From: Tolumonas sp008015085
GTDB taxonomy: Bacteria > Pseudomonadota > Gammaproteobacteria > Enterobacterales > Aeromonadaceae
Reading direction: 5' to 3'
DNA: 64,000 nt
Assembly: GCA_029265125.1 (NCBI GenBank)
Contig: JAJUJX010000008.1
Span: forward strand, 62,001 to 126,000
Position 1 is the first letter of the stretch; the number at the start of each line of letters is the position of its first letter. The notes under the pieces are model-generated. The model had not been told where the DNA came from. It did not search any database and saw only the letters and a list, made by a program, of their open reading frames with translations. Below are positions 52,406 to 61,997 of the stretch, one piece after another. Both the position numbers and the translations under genes were made by a program.

Positions 52406-53296
52406 GTGTCACTACAGTCCTTTTCGCAGCATTATCGCCAGCGAATTGATGATTTGCTGTTACAGCATATTGAATCGCTGCCAGAACTGTCACCTAACCT
52501 GAAAGCAGCAATGCGGCACGGGCTGGTGCTCGGTGGTAAACGGGTTCGGCCATTTCTGGTCTATGCGACCGGAGCCATGCTGGGCGTAGAGGAACGCTTA
52601 CTGGATGGCCCTGCTGCAGCCATCGAATGCATCCATGCTTATTCGCTGATCCATGATGATTTACCTGCTATGGATGATGATGATCTGCGTCGTGGTCACC
52701 CTACCGTTCATAAAGCCTTTGATGAAGCTACCGCAGTATTAGCCGGCGATGCCCTGCAAACCCTGGCCTTCTCGATTCTTGCAGATCATCCGTTTCCGGA
52801 TACCTTACGTCATCCGCAAGTAAAAATGCTGAGCGCACTGGCTAAAGCTTCGGGTTATGCCGGGATGTGTGGTGGACAGGCGTTGGATCTGGCCGCAGAA
52901 GGAAAACATGTGGGATTAGAGGCGCTGGAGCAAATTCATCGACACAAAACCGGTGCGCTCATTGAATGTGCTGTGATGCTGGGTGCGCTCTGTAAAGAAG
53001 ATGTGGCTGGCGAGACACTGCATGCGCTGCAAAAATACGCCTCCGCGATTGGTCTGGCTTTTCAGGTTCAGGATGACATCCTGGATGTTATCAGTGACAC
53101 CGAGACACTGGGTAAACCACAAGGTTCAGATCAGGCACTGGATAAGAGCACATACCCCGCGCTGCTGGGGCTTGAGGCTGCACAGGACATGGCTAAAACG
53201 CTGCACCAGCAGGCTCTGGCCGCGATAAAGCCTTTACCTTATAACACTGAAATATTATCTGCGTTCGCCGACTACATCATCGGACGCACATATTAA
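52406..53296 (+). CDS. ispA: Farnesyl diphosphate synthase IspA
   Basis: A 296-residue short-chain prenyl synthase making C15 FPP. The first aspartate motif HDDLPAMDDDDLRRG and the second QVQDDILD are intact, with GGKRVRP for isopentenyl binding. It uses a GTG start immediately after the xseB stop; a GAGGAAG purine tract lies 6-12 bases upstream. Dxs begins in its stop (TAATG). FPP made here feeds IspB, encoded 30 kb away. Confidence 0.96.
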   Translation: MSLQSFSQHYRQRIDDLLLQHIESLPELSPNLKAAMRHGLVLGGKRVRPFLVYATGAMLGVEERLLDGPAAAIECIHAYSLIHDDLPAMDDDDLRRGHPTVHKAFDEATAVLAGDALQTLAFSILADHPFPDTLRHPQVKMLSALAKASGYAGMCGGQALDLAAEGKHVGLEALEQIHRHKTGALIECAVMLGALCKEDVAGETLHALQKYASAIGLAFQVQDDILDVISDTETLGKPQGSDQALDKSTYPALLGLEAAQDMAKTLHQQALAAIKPLPYNTEILSAFADYIIGRTY

Positions 53297-55179
53297 TGTC
53301 GGATAATAATAAACACATGACGATTGATATGAATGAATACCCAACGCTAGCGTTGGTTAACTCCCCTGCTGATTTACGCCAGTTTCCGGAAGATCGCCTG
53401 ACTACGCTTTGTCAGGAGTTGCGTACATTCTTACTGCATTCTGTTAGTCGCAGCAGTGGCCACCTGGCTTCTGGTCTCGGCGTGGTGGAGCTCACGGTAG
53501 CATTGCACTACGTTTATCAGACGCCTGTTGATAAATTGATTTGGGATGTCGGCCATCAGGCGTATCCGCACAAAATTCTGACTGGTCGTCGCGATCAGAT
53601 GGGAACCATCCGTCAGAAAAATGGAGTTCATCCATTTCCGTGGCGCGAAGAAAGTGAATATGATCCTCTTAGCGTTGGCCATTCCAGTACATCGATTGGT
53701 GCAGCCTTAGGGATGGCCGTCGCAGCCAAACGTCAGGAACTGGATCATAAAGTAGTCGCCGTCATTGGCGATGGTGCTTTGACCGCAGGTATGGCTTTTG
53801 AAGCGCTGAACCATGCAGGTGACTTACATGAAGACATGCTGGTTATCCTTAATGATAACGAGATGTCGATTTCAGAAAACGTCGGTGCCCTCAATAATCA
53901 TCTGGCAAAGTGGCTGTCAGGTTCAGTCTATACCACCATCCGTGAAGGCGGTAAAAAGGTGCTGTCCGGCTTACCTCCGGTTAAAGAACTGGCCCGCCGG
54001 GCAGAAGAGCATCTCAAAGGAATGGTTGTTCCTGGCACGTTATTCGAAGAGTTGGGTTTTAACTATATTGGCCCGATTGATGGCCATGACATAAAAGCAC
54101 TGATCAAAACACTGAAAAACATGCGCCAGCTGAAAGGACCACAACTGCTGCATGTCATGACTAAAAAAGGTAAAGGCTACGAGCCAGCCGAAAAAGACCC
54201 TATCGGTTATCACGGCGTACCTAAATTCAATCCGGAAGATGACTGTCTGCCGCCGAAAAAAGATGGGAAACCAACATTTTCAAATATCTTCGGAGACTGG
54301 CTCTGCGACACAGCGGCGGCTGACAATAAGCTGGTAGGGATCACTCCCGCCATGCGTGAAGGCTCTGGGATGGTGGAGTTTTCGCAGCAATATCCGGAGC
54401 GCTATTTTGATGTCGCTATCGCAGAACAACATGCCGTCACTTTCGCGGCTGGTTTAGCAATTGAAGGCATGAAGCCGGTTGTAGCCATCTACTCCAGCTT
54501 TATGCAACGGGCTTATGACCAAATCATTCATGATGTCGCAATTCAGGATTTGCCTGTGTTGTTCGCTATTGACCGGGCTGGTTTAGTCGGTGCAGATGGT
54601 CCTACGCATCAGGGAGCTTTCGATATCAGTTTCTTGCGTACCATTCCGAATATGGTGATCATGACTCCATCGGATGAAAACGAATGTCGCATGATGCTAT
54701 CTACCGGTTACCAGCTGAATCATCCGGCAGCGGTTCGCTATCCTCGTGGATCGGGTTGTGGCGCAAAAATCAGCGCGGAACTCACAACCCTGCCAGTTGG
54801 TAAAGGTCGGATTGTCCGTCAGGGGCAAGGCATCGCTCTGTTATGCTTCGGAACCTTACTGCATCAGGCAAAATCAGTGGCTGAAAAACTGGATGCTACA
54901 CTGGTTGATATGCGGTTTGTAAAACCACTGGACACTGAGCTGCTAAAAGCAATTGCTCCGCAGCATGATGTGTTGGTGACTATTGAAGAGAATGCTATTC
55001 AGGGCGGCGCGGGTTCCGCAGTCAATGAGTGGATGATGACACAACGCATCCTGAAACCAGTACTGAATATCGGCCTGCCGGATCGCTTTATCGAACAAGG
55101 CTCACAGGAAGAGATCTACCACGACCTCAAACTGGACAGTACTGGAATTGAACAACAGATCCGGGCTTTTATGGCGTAA
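53296..55179 (+). CDS. dxs: 1-deoxy-D-xylulose-5-phosphate synthase
   Basis: A 627-residue thiamine-diphosphate enzyme for the first step of the MEP isoprenoid pathway; DXP is also used for thiamine and pyridoxal phosphate. GDGALTAGMAFEALNHAG is the TPP motif, with DVGHQAYPHK and the DRAGLVGADGPTHQG pyrimidine-domain segment. The first ATG overlaps the ispA stop. An ATG seven codons in aligns better with the E. coli start. Followed by a strong terminator. Confidence 0.97.
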   Translation: MSDNNKHMTIDMNEYPTLALVNSPADLRQFPEDRLTTLCQELRTFLLHSVSRSSGHLASGLGVVELTVALHYVYQTPVDKLIWDVGHQAYPHKILTGRRDQMGTIRQKNGVHPFPWREESEYDPLSVGHSSTSIGAALGMAVAAKRQELDHKVVAVIGDGALTAGMAFEALNHAGDLHEDMLVILNDNEMSISENVGALNNHLAKWLSGSVYTTIREGGKKVLSGLPPVKELARRAEEHLKGMVVPGTLFEELGFNYIGPIDGHDIKALIKTLKNMRQLKGPQLLHVMTKKGKGYEPAEKDPIGYHGVPKFNPEDDCLPPKKDGKPTFSNIFGDWLCDTAAADNKLVGITPAMREGSGMVEFSQQYPERYFDVAIAEQHAVTFAAGLAIEGMKPVVAIYSSFMQRAYDQIIHDVAIQDLPVLFAIDRAGLVGADGPTHQGAFDISFLRTIPNMVIMTPSDENECRMMLSTGYQLNHPAAVRYPRGSGCGAKISAELTTLPVGKGRIVRQGQGIALLCFGTLLHQAKSVAEKLDATLVDMRFVKPLDTELLKAIAPQHDVLVTIEENAIQGGAGSAVNEWMMTQRILKPVLNIGLPDRFIEQGSQEEIYHDLKLDSTGIEQQIRAFMA

Positions 55180-55211
55180 ATGATCTGATTTTCAGGATTA
55201 CCTGATTAACT

Positions 55212-55241
55212 TAAGGCTCCTTCTTCGGAGCCTTAGTTTTT
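55212..55241 (+). terminator. Terminator between dxs and the ArsC-like gene
   Basis: TAAGGCTCC (55212-55220) pairs with GGAGCCTTA (55227-55235), 6-base loop, followed by GTTTTT. Possibly shared with the convergent gene. Confidence 0.9.
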
Positions 55242-55242
55242 A

Positions 55243-55668
55243 TCAGATCAGACGCTTGCCATCCGCATCCACGACCTTTTCACCATCTTCTTTCGTAAAT
55301 GCACCTTTCTGCGCCGCAGGCAGAATATCCAGTACTAACTCAGATGGACGGCATAATTTAGTACCCAATTCTGTGACCACAATCGGGCGGTTGATCAGGA
55401 TCGGATGCTGCATCATAAAATCCAGCAATTGGTCATCTGTCCATTTCGGGTCATCCAGCCCCAGCTCAGTATACGGGTCACATTTCTGGCGTAGTGTTTC
55501 ACGAACACTGATCCCCATATCTGCGATCAGTTTGACCAGTGTTTCACGGCTTGGCGGGGTTTCCAGATAAAGGATCACTTCCGGCTCAATACCTGCGTTG
55601 CGGATCATTTCCAGCGTGTTACGGGAGGTGCCGCATTTCGGATTATGGTAAATGGTAACGTCAGACAT
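55243..55668 (-). CDS. arsC: Arsenate reductase (glutaredoxin-type), ArsC family
   Basis: A 141-residue ArsC-like thioredoxin-fold protein. The catalytic cysteine is C12 in HNPKCGTSRN, with VILYLETPPSRETL and NRPIVV as further motifs; the arginine triad of true plasmid ArsC is only partly assignable by eye. The start is an ATG (55666-55668) with AAAGGA upstream. The frame is open 55 codons further but shows no conserved look. No arsB, arsR or acr3 is adjacent, so it may be a general ArsC/YfgD-type reductase. Confidence 0.85.
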   Translation of the reverse strand: MSDVTIYHNPKCGTSRNTLEMIRNAGIEPEVILYLETPPSRETLVKLIADMGISVRETLRQKCDPYTELGLDDPKWTDDQLLDFMMQHPILINRPIVVTELGTKLCRPSELVLDILPAAQKGAFTKEDGEKVVDADGKRLI

Positions 55669-55921
55669 GGTTTTATCCTTTAAGTAAAAAGTCATCAGGC
55701 TTTCTATACGTTTAGAAGTTAGCAAACAGATCAATCTCGTTGAACCACTATTTTCCCTGAAATTGCTACGGAACAGCAGCGGATTAATGTTCTGCATACA
55801 ACAAAATAAGTTTTCATTTGAGGAGCACCACAAATTAGGAAATTACGTTTGATTACTAATGAGTCCCCAATAGAATCATTCATGCCATTACAGGAACTAT
55901 AACTATGAAAGGGATAATTAA
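55669..55921. other. Intergenic region between arsC and the unknown membrane gene
   Basis: 253 bases of AT-rich sequence between divergently oriented genes. It must hold at least the ArsC-like promoter. I find no good -35/-10 pair, hairpin or repeat. A 26-codon frame beginning ATG at 55904 overlaps the next gene in another frame and is probably chance. Confidence 0.6.
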
Positions 55922-56449
55922 ATGCATCATAACTGGATTCGGCTGGTTGGTATTTCAGAAATCTACGGTGGTATCTCAGGGCTAATTAATGCGGTGCATG
56001 CTATACCCGCACATTTTAGTATCGAGGCGCTTTCTCCCAGTCTGGTAGCTGCGCTCGTTTATTCTTTTTCTATCATTGCAGGCGTATGGCTGCTGGAAGT
56101 CGATTATCGAGGACTGATAAGTTCAAAAATACTTCAGCTTATTCAAATTCCGCTTGTGACATTTCATAAGATAAATATTTGGATCGCCTCAGGGATCTAT
56201 ATCAATCTGCTCGTTTCTCCTGCGGTGCATTTCCAAAGTGGCGTTAGTTCGTTATGGACATTCCAACCTTCGTCCATCCCGATGCCTGTCTACGGGTGTA
56301 ACCTTGTTGCCTGTCTGGCTCTTTGCATTTTGTTTGCTGCAAACATTGTTGAATCTGAGGCTGATGATAAGACAGAAAAAGCAAAGGTTCCGGAGAAAAA
56401 ACCAGAACCTGTCACTACAGAAATAAAACCAGCACCCGTGAGTAATTAA
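55922..56449 (+). CDS. Unrecognised four-helix membrane protein
   Basis: A 175-residue protein I do not recognise. Hydrophobic segments lie at about 6-28, 42-62, 80-105 and 122-142. A charged, Lys/Glu/Pro-rich C-terminal tail (about 145-175, DDKTEKAKVPEKKPEP) follows and should be cytoplasmic or periplasmic depending on topology. The start has AAAGGG eight bases upstream, and composition is gene-like. Its stop shares the palindrome TTAA with the stop of the convergent AEC gene. There is no conserved partner in view. Confidence 0.7.
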   Translation: MHHNWIRLVGISEIYGGISGLINAVHAIPAHFSIEALSPSLVAALVYSFSIIAGVWLLEVDYRGLISSKILQLIQIPLVTFHKINIWIASGIYINLLVSPAVHFQSGVSSLWTFQPSSIPMPVYGCNLVACLALCILFAANIVESEADDKTEKAKVPEKKPEPVTTEIKPAPVSN

Positions 56450-57381
56450 CCGGAAAACAACACACATAACGGTGTAGTCACGGCCGCCAGCACGGTGGAA
56501 AGCAATAAGCTGGTTGCCATGACACCTTCCATTGTTTTGAACTGCCGGGCCATTAGATAGACGTTCACACCTGTTGCAATTGATGCCAGCAATACAATGG
56601 CCTGAGTCTCCATTGATGGTAACCCTATCAGTCGGGCTATAGCCCATGCAGCCAGAGGATGACCAATCAATTTTAGTATGCAGACACTGATTGATTGCCC
56701 CCAGTTACCGCCAATACCGTATTCTGCCAGCCCCATTCCAAGCGAGATCAAGGCCATCGGGGCGGCGGAGCTACTAATCATACCGACAGTATTATCAATC
56801 AGCAGCGGCAGTTTCCAGCCGGTCAGTCCCCACGCCGTACCGGTGAGAATGCCAAATACAATGGGATTTTTTAGTACACTTTTGACCGTTTTAAAAAAGC
56901 CACGAAATGAGAAACTACCATGCTTCGCCAACTCCACAGAGACAGTAACTAATGTCCATAGGATCAGCGAGTTAAAGACCAGCACTAACGCAACCGACGG
57001 TAATGCCGCCGTACCCAGCATCATCTTCGCCAGCGGTAACCCCAGCATGGAATTATTCGAAAAAATACCGCCCAGTGCGAACACCGATTGAGAAACACCA
57101 TCCAGTTTAAATACTTTCCAGGCAATCAGACGAGCCAGTATAAAAACGATCAGGCAACCGCCAAAAAAAGCGATTAGAAGCCGCGCATCGACTGGTGGTA
57201 ATTTTGAAAAGTCGCTCATCAAATGGAATAGCATAGCTGGTAATGCCAGCGAAAATACGAAACGAGAAAGCGATTCCGATATGACTTTCGGCCAGTGCGC
57301 CCAGCGCATCACGCCATAGCCAATAAATACCAGTATAAACAACGGAGTTGAGAGATAGATTTGATGTAATAACGCAGACAT
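56446..57381 (-). CDS. AEC-family transporter (second of two)
   Basis: A 311-residue permease of the auxin efflux carrier type, distinct in sequence from the one at 45587. I start at MSALLHQIYLSTPLFIL (57379-57381); 15 codons upstream are open but soluble-looking. GIFSNNSMLGLPLAKMMLG in the first half and LLASIATGVNVYLMARQF in the second are the family unwound-helix motifs. About ten helices. Substrate unknown. Convergent with the unknown membrane gene and divergent from the DUF1189 gene. Confidence 0.84.
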   Translation of the reverse strand: MSALLHQIYLSTPLFILVFIGYGVMRWAHWPKVISESLSRFVFSLALPAMLFHLMSDFSKLPPVDARLLIAFFGGCLIVFILARLIAWKVFKLDGVSQSVFALGGIFSNNSMLGLPLAKMMLGTAALPSVALVLVFNSLILWTLVTVSVELAKHGSFSFRGFFKTVKSVLKNPIVFGILTGTAWGLTGWKLPLLIDNTVGMISSSAAPMALISLGMGLAEYGIGGNWGQSISVCILKLIGHPLAAWAIARLIGLPSMETQAIVLLASIATGVNVYLMARQFKTMEGVMATSLLLSTVLAAVTTPLCVLFSG

Positions 57382-57564
57382 GGCACCACCATCAGGCAAC
57401 GGGAGCCAAAGTCTAACATGACGCACATCACAAATATTGCGCCATATTAACTTTCATACGAAATGCAAAAATCCACTGACAGGCGTCACCCTGATTTCTG
57501 ACAGACAAACTGGTATGCTAGAACCTGTATAGAAAACTCATTTGAAACACAGGGATTTCAGGTT

Positions 57565-58377
57565 ATGCATAAATTTCCATGGTGGCAGGCGCTCTGGCTA
57601 TCATTTTTTTCACGGACCTTATATCAGTCAGTTGCCCGTCAGTGGCAAGGGATTGGATCTTTGTATCTGCTGATCGTTTCCGCTCTTGTTGTTCTGCCAA
57701 TCACAATGCAGATCCGGGAAGGATATACTTCATTTATTGAAGAGGAGCTACCGCTGTATCTGGACGATCTTCCTGAACTCACTATTGAGAATGGTCAGGC
57801 ATCCACACCTGAAGAACGCCCTTATATCATCAACGATAAAGGCACTACTGAACCATTTATTGTGGTTGATACCACAGGGCAATATACCGATTTAGACCAG
57901 ACTTCAGCGGCGGTACTGATCACAGCTGATCGCATTTCGATCCGTAAAAATGATGTCAGTACACAGTCTTATTCGTTCTCTGAGCTGGGTGATATGACCA
58001 TTGATCGCTCAATGATCGAAACCTTCCTGGCGACAACCGGTAAATTCATATTGCCATTCGCTTATGTCGTGCTAATCGCTGTTTCATGGTTCTGGCGTTT
58101 TACACAGGCTATGGCCTATGCCTTTATCGCTGTATGGTTAGCCAAAAAACAAGGCGTGACCATGCGTTATAACTCTTTTGTTCGTGTATGTGCGGTCGCA
58201 CTGACACCGGCCATGCTGTTGGATATGGTCATTGGCATTCTTAATCTGCCACTACCATTTGCTGGACTGCTGTTTATTGTGCTGGAGGTGATGTACGTCC
58301 GCTTTGCCATCCAGAGCATCAGCCAGTTGCCGCCGGAGCAGAGTAATAAAGACGATCAGGGTTCTATCATCGCCTGA
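57565..58377 (+). CDS. DUF1189 family membrane protein
   Basis: A 270-residue membrane protein of the DUF1189 type. One N-terminal helix (about 28-48), an extracytoplasmic beta-rich domain (about 50-165) and three further helices (about 168-190, 210-230 and 232-252). WQALWLSFFSRTLYQSVARQW at the N-terminus and FWRFTQAMAYAFIAVWLAKK are family-like. Function unknown; members occur in Firmicutes and gammaproteobacteria. Monocistronic, with a strong terminator. Confidence 0.72.
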   Translation: MHKFPWWQALWLSFFSRTLYQSVARQWQGIGSLYLLIVSALVVLPITMQIREGYTSFIEEELPLYLDDLPELTIENGQASTPEERPYIINDKGTTEPFIVVDTTGQYTDLDQTSAAVLITADRISIRKNDVSTQSYSFSELGDMTIDRSMIETFLATTGKFILPFAYVVLIAVSWFWRFTQAMAYAFIAVWLAKKQGVTMRYNSFVRVCAVALTPAMLLDMVIGILNLPLPFAGLLFIVLEVMYVRFAIQSISQLPPEQSNKDDQGSIIA

Positions 58378-58389
58378 TTCATTATTGAT

Positions 58390-58422
58390 AAAAAAAGGGA
58401 TGCTAACATTGCATCCCTTTTT
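58390..58422. terminator. Bidirectional terminator between DUF1189 gene and the ABC operon
   Basis: AAAGGGATGC (58394-58403) pairs with GCATCCCTTT (58411-58420), 7-base loop, flanked by A and T runs on both sides. Confidence 0.93.
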
Positions 58423-58440
58423 ACTAAAAATCTACAGATA

Positions 58441-59376
58441 TCAGCCTTTATAAATCTTCGGATTAAAAGCATCCCGCAGCCAGTCGCCCAGCAGATTAAT
58501 CACCAGTACCAGTACAACCAGACAAATACCAGGGAAGGCGGTGATCCACCATGATCCTGAGAAGATGTAGTTAAAACCAATACTGATCAATGAACCCAGC
58601 GAGGGTTTATCCACTGGCATCCCCAAGCCAAGGAACGACAGCGCAGCTTCAGACATAATCGCATTCGCGACCTGCACAGTAGATATAACCAGGATCGGTG
58701 ACAGACAGTTCGGCAGAATATGGCGGAACATGATACGAGGTGCTTTAAAGCCCATCACCCGCGCCGCTTCCACATACTCTTTCTTCTTCTCTGACAGCAC
58801 TGAAGCACGCACAGTTCGGGCATATTGCGGCCATTCAGAAATCCCGATGATCAACACCAGCATGAGAATGGCATACTGAGAATAGAACTCGCCGCCCAGC
58901 ATCGCCTGAAAAATAGCGGAGACGATGATTGCGACCATCATGGTTGAAAACGAGAGTTGAATATCGGCCATACGCATCAGCAGGTTATCTACCCGGCCAC
59001 CGGCATAGCCAGCAACCAGACCAATCACAATCCCGAATACCAGTTGCAAAGCAACCGCACACAGACCAATGATCAGCGACACGCGGGAACCGTAAAGAAT
59101 GGTACTTAAAATATCACGGCCCTGATTGTCAGTTCCTAGCAGGAAATTAGCATCTCCTCCTTCCATCCATGATGGTGGCATTTCTGCATCCATGATGTCA
59201 TAGGTAGAGGGATCATACGGATTATGCGGAGCCAGCCAGGGGGCCAGCGTTGCCAGTACGACATACAATACGAAGATAACAAAGCAGCTCATCGCTACCT
59301 TGTCCTTCAGGAAATAATAAACCAAATCTGACTGCCGGAAGCGCTGCCAGCGGGTCATGGTTGCTTGTTGTGACAT
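58441..59376 (-). CDS. Peptide-type ABC importer permease (DppC family)
   Basis: A 311-residue permease with an N-terminal helix (about 28-48) and five or so more. The EAA loop reads EAARVMGFKAPRIMFRHILPN and contacts the ATPase. It is the last gene of the importer operon, with its ATG one base after the stop of the DppB-like gene. The GTDNQGRDILS motif is typical of the DppC/OppC/GsiD class. Substrate cannot be set from the permease. Confidence 0.93.
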   Translation of the reverse strand: MSQQATMTRWQRFRQSDLVYYFLKDKVAMSCFVIFVLYVVLATLAPWLAPHNPYDPSTYDIMDAEMPPSWMEGGDANFLLGTDNQGRDILSTILYGSRVSLIIGLCAVALQLVFGIVIGLVAGYAGGRVDNLLMRMADIQLSFSTMMVAIIVSAIFQAMLGGEFYSQYAILMLVLIIGISEWPQYARTVRASVLSEKKKEYVEAARVMGFKAPRIMFRHILPNCLSPILVISTVQVANAIMSEAALSFLGLGMPVDKPSLGSLISIGFNYIFSGSWWITAFPGICLVVLVLVINLLGDWLRDAFNPKIYKG

Positions 59377-59377
59377 C

Positions 59378-60355
59378 TTAGCCTCCCTTGGACGTCAGCT
59401 TGACGGTTGGGTTGATCAAACCATACAGCAGATCGACCAGGGTATTGGTAACGACAAAAACCAGGCCAACGAAAATAACGTAGGCGGTGATCAGCGGCGT
59501 ATCCACACGAGTAATAGCTTCCAGAAACAGACTGCCTGTTCCCGGCCACTGGAATACGGTTTCAGTCAGAATCGTATAAGCCACCATCGAGCCGATCTGC
59601 ACACCACCCACGGTGATCACTGGCAGCATGGTATTTTTCAGTGCATGGCGGAACCAGACCTTGTTTTTATCCAGCCCTTTTGCCCAGGCAAATTTCACAT
59701 ATTCTGCACTCAGCGCCTCCAGCATTTCAGCCCGCACCAGACGAATAAACAACGGCAGCATGATAGAAGACAAAGCAACTGAAGGCAGCAGCAGATGCTT
59801 TAAACCATCCAGTGTGAAAAGACCTGATTCCCAGCCGAGCAGGTTCACTGTTTCGCCACGGCCATATGACGGCAACCAGCCAAGCTCAATAGAAAAGACA
59901 TACATCAGCAGAATCGCGGTCAGAAACACGGGTACGGAAATACCGATGGTACTTATCCCCATGATGAGCTTTGTACCCAGACTGCGCGGTTTAATAGCGC
60001 AATACACACCCGCCGGAATCGAGATCGTGATGATCCAGAATGTTGCTGCAAACACCAGCTCCAGTGTCGCTACCAGTTTGCCGAGAATAATATCCAGCGC
60101 CGGCTTTTTGAAAATAAACGAGGTTCCCCAATCACCATGCAGTGCATTGGTCAGGAAACGGGAATACTTGACCATGAAAGGATCATTCAATCCTAATTGA
60201 GTACGCAGAATTTCACGCTGCGCTTCGGACACGCCCTGTCCGACCATTTCACGCAAAGGATCACCGAGATTACTCTGAATAGCGAACGCCACCAGACTAA
60301 TTACAAACATTACAACGACTGCCTGAGCCAATCGTTTCAACAAAAAAGTCAGCAT
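59378..60355 (-). CDS. Peptide-type ABC importer permease (DppB family)
   Basis: A 325-residue permease. I start at MLTFLLKRLAQAVVVMFVIS, which is the normal DppB/OppB N-terminus, with AAGG nine bases upstream; 12 codons above are open. Six helices are expected. The EAA loop is YVKFAWAKGLDKNKVWFRHALKN-like, with GDPLREMVGQG in the first periplasmic loop. It lies 67 bases after the binding protein gene. Confidence 0.92.
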   Translation of the reverse strand: MLTFLLKRLAQAVVVMFVISLVAFAIQSNLGDPLREMVGQGVSEAQREILRTQLGLNDPFMVKYSRFLTNALHGDWGTSFIFKKPALDIILGKLVATLELVFAATFWIITISIPAGVYCAIKPRSLGTKLIMGISTIGISVPVFLTAILLMYVFSIELGWLPSYGRGETVNLLGWESGLFTLDGLKHLLLPSVALSSIMLPLFIRLVRAEMLEALSAEYVKFAWAKGLDKNKVWFRHALKNTMLPVITVGGVQIGSMVAYTILTETVFQWPGTGSLFLEAITRVDTPLITAYVIFVGLVFVVTNTLVDLLYGLINPTVKLTSKGG

Positions 60356-60422
60356 GCACGAAGACCTTGCATCAATAAAAACAGACAGCAAGCCGGTGGG
60401 AAACCACCGGCCTTAGTCACTA

Positions 60423-61979
60423 TTACTCTTTAACTTTCAGATCGCCGTAGTATGGGAAATCCAGACCGTTAACGATTGGTTTGATATCCAGTTTGGTTTT
60501 CGCCGCCCAGGACAGGTTCTGCCATTCCAGCGGCAGGTACGCTGCATCTTTAATCAGGATTTTTTCGATTTGTTGCAGCATAGCGGTACGTTTCGCAACA
60601 TCCACTTCACCGTTAGACTCAGCAATCAGCTTGTCTACTTCGGCATTAGAGTAACCGCCGCAGTTATACTGACCTTTACCGGTTTTCACATCTTTGGTCT
60701 GAACCAGATATTCAAAATAGTTTCCTGAATCCTGAGTGTCAGACTGCCAGCCGATCAACTGCATACCAGCCGCACACTTGTCATATTCTGGCCAGTATTG
60801 CGCTTTTGGCATGGTTTTCAGTGTCACTTTGATGTTGATCTTAGACAGCATGTTAGCTACGGCTTCCGCGATCTTGGCATCGTTGATGTAACGGTTGTTG
60901 GTCGCGATCATAGTGATCTCGAAGCCTTTTTCCTGACCAGCCGCTTTCATCAGCTCTTTCGCTTTTTTCAGATCATATTGTGGAACCAGATCCGGTGTAT
61001 GCCCCAGATAACCTTCAGGGCTCATCTGACCTGCAGGTGTTGCGAAGCCCTTCATGATCTTGTCGACGATACCTTTCTGGTTTACCGCCAGATTCACCGC
61101 TTCACGCACACGCTGATCTTTGAACTGTGGCACCACATTCTGGTTCAGCTCAAACATCACAATACGGTTACTGGTTTCTGTCACCATCTGCAGATCAGCG
61201 TCAGACTGAACACGTTTCTGATCATTTGGTGCAACCGGTGCGATCATATCCACATCACCAGATAACAGCGCAGCTACGCGGGTCGCATCTTCTTTGATTG
61301 GTACGACTGTCAGCTTATCAACGTTACCCGGTGATTTTTTATCCCAGTAATCTTTGTTTCGTTCTAATTCCAGTTTTACGCCTTGTTCACGAGAAACCAG
61401 TTTGAACGGACCTGTACCAGATACGTGGTTCGCCGCATAGGTATTAGCCGCTTTTACGATCTCATCTTTGGCTTTGCCATCTTCTGTTTTGCCGGTGTAG
61501 AACTTGGAGTCCATGATGAACAGATAAGTCGCATTCTGCAGCACCAGTGGGTATGGCACTTTAGCAACCAAATCAACGGTGTAATCGTCAACTTTTTTCA
61601 TGCCATCATAGACTTCAAACAGACCTTTGTAGTCTTCTGACTTCATAATGCGGTTATAAGTCCACACCACATCATCAGCAGTAAAATCATTACCTGAATG
61701 GAATTTCACGCCTTTACGCAAATGGAAACGCACGGTTTTAGCATCAACCTGCTCCCATGATTCGGCCAGACGACCTTCAAATTTCATGTCTTTGGTAAAA
61801 CGCACCAGCGGATCAAAAGACATATGTGCATATTGCAGAATACCGCCTGACAGCTGCTCGTAGATATCCAGTGATTCTGGATCTGCATCTAATGCAACTT
61901 TGACATCCGCAGCATACAACGGCATAGAGATGCCGGCAGCCAGTAACAAAGCGGTGATTTTGCTTATTCCTGTTTTCAT
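60423..61979 (-). CDS. Peptide-type ABC solute-binding protein (SBP family 5)
   Basis: A 518-residue periplasmic binding protein. Signal peptide about 1-23 (MPLYA before ADVK); there is no lipobox. DPESLDIYEQL, LRKGVKFHSGNDFTADDVVWTYNR and the domain-II motif DQRVREAVNLAVNQ are family 5 signatures. Relatives bind di/oligopeptides, glutathione or nickel. It lies between the fused ATPase gene (18 bases) and the permeases, the same order as gsiABCD of E. coli, which makes a peptide or glutathione-like ligand plausible. Confidence 0.93.
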   Translation of the reverse strand: MKTGISKITALLLAAGISMPLYAADVKVALDADPESLDIYEQLSGGILQYAHMSFDPLVRFTKDMKFEGRLAESWEQVDAKTVRFHLRKGVKFHSGNDFTADDVVWTYNRIMKSEDYKGLFEVYDGMKKVDDYTVDLVAKVPYPLVLQNATYLFIMDSKFYTGKTEDGKAKDEIVKAANTYAANHVSGTGPFKLVSREQGVKLELERNKDYWDKKSPGNVDKLTVVPIKEDATRVAALLSGDVDMIAPVAPNDQKRVQSDADLQMVTETSNRIVMFELNQNVVPQFKDQRVREAVNLAVNQKGIVDKIMKGFATPAGQMSPEGYLGHTPDLVPQYDLKKAKELMKAAGQEKGFEITMIATNNRYINDAKIAEAVANMLSKINIKVTLKTMPKAQYWPEYDKCAAGMQLIGWQSDTQDSGNYFEYLVQTKDVKTGKGQYNCGGYSNAEVDKLIAESNGEVDVAKRTAMLQQIEKILIKDAAYLPLEWQNLSWAAKTKLDIKPIVNGLDFPYYGDLKVKE

Positions 61980-61997
61980 CTAAAGCTCCCTGTTTTA

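Noticed and set aside
55669..55833. N-terminal extension of the ArsC-like protein
   Set aside because: The internal ATG has a ribosome site and the catalytic cysteine then falls at residue 12, as in the family; the extension is Cys/Arg/Ser-rich without homology.
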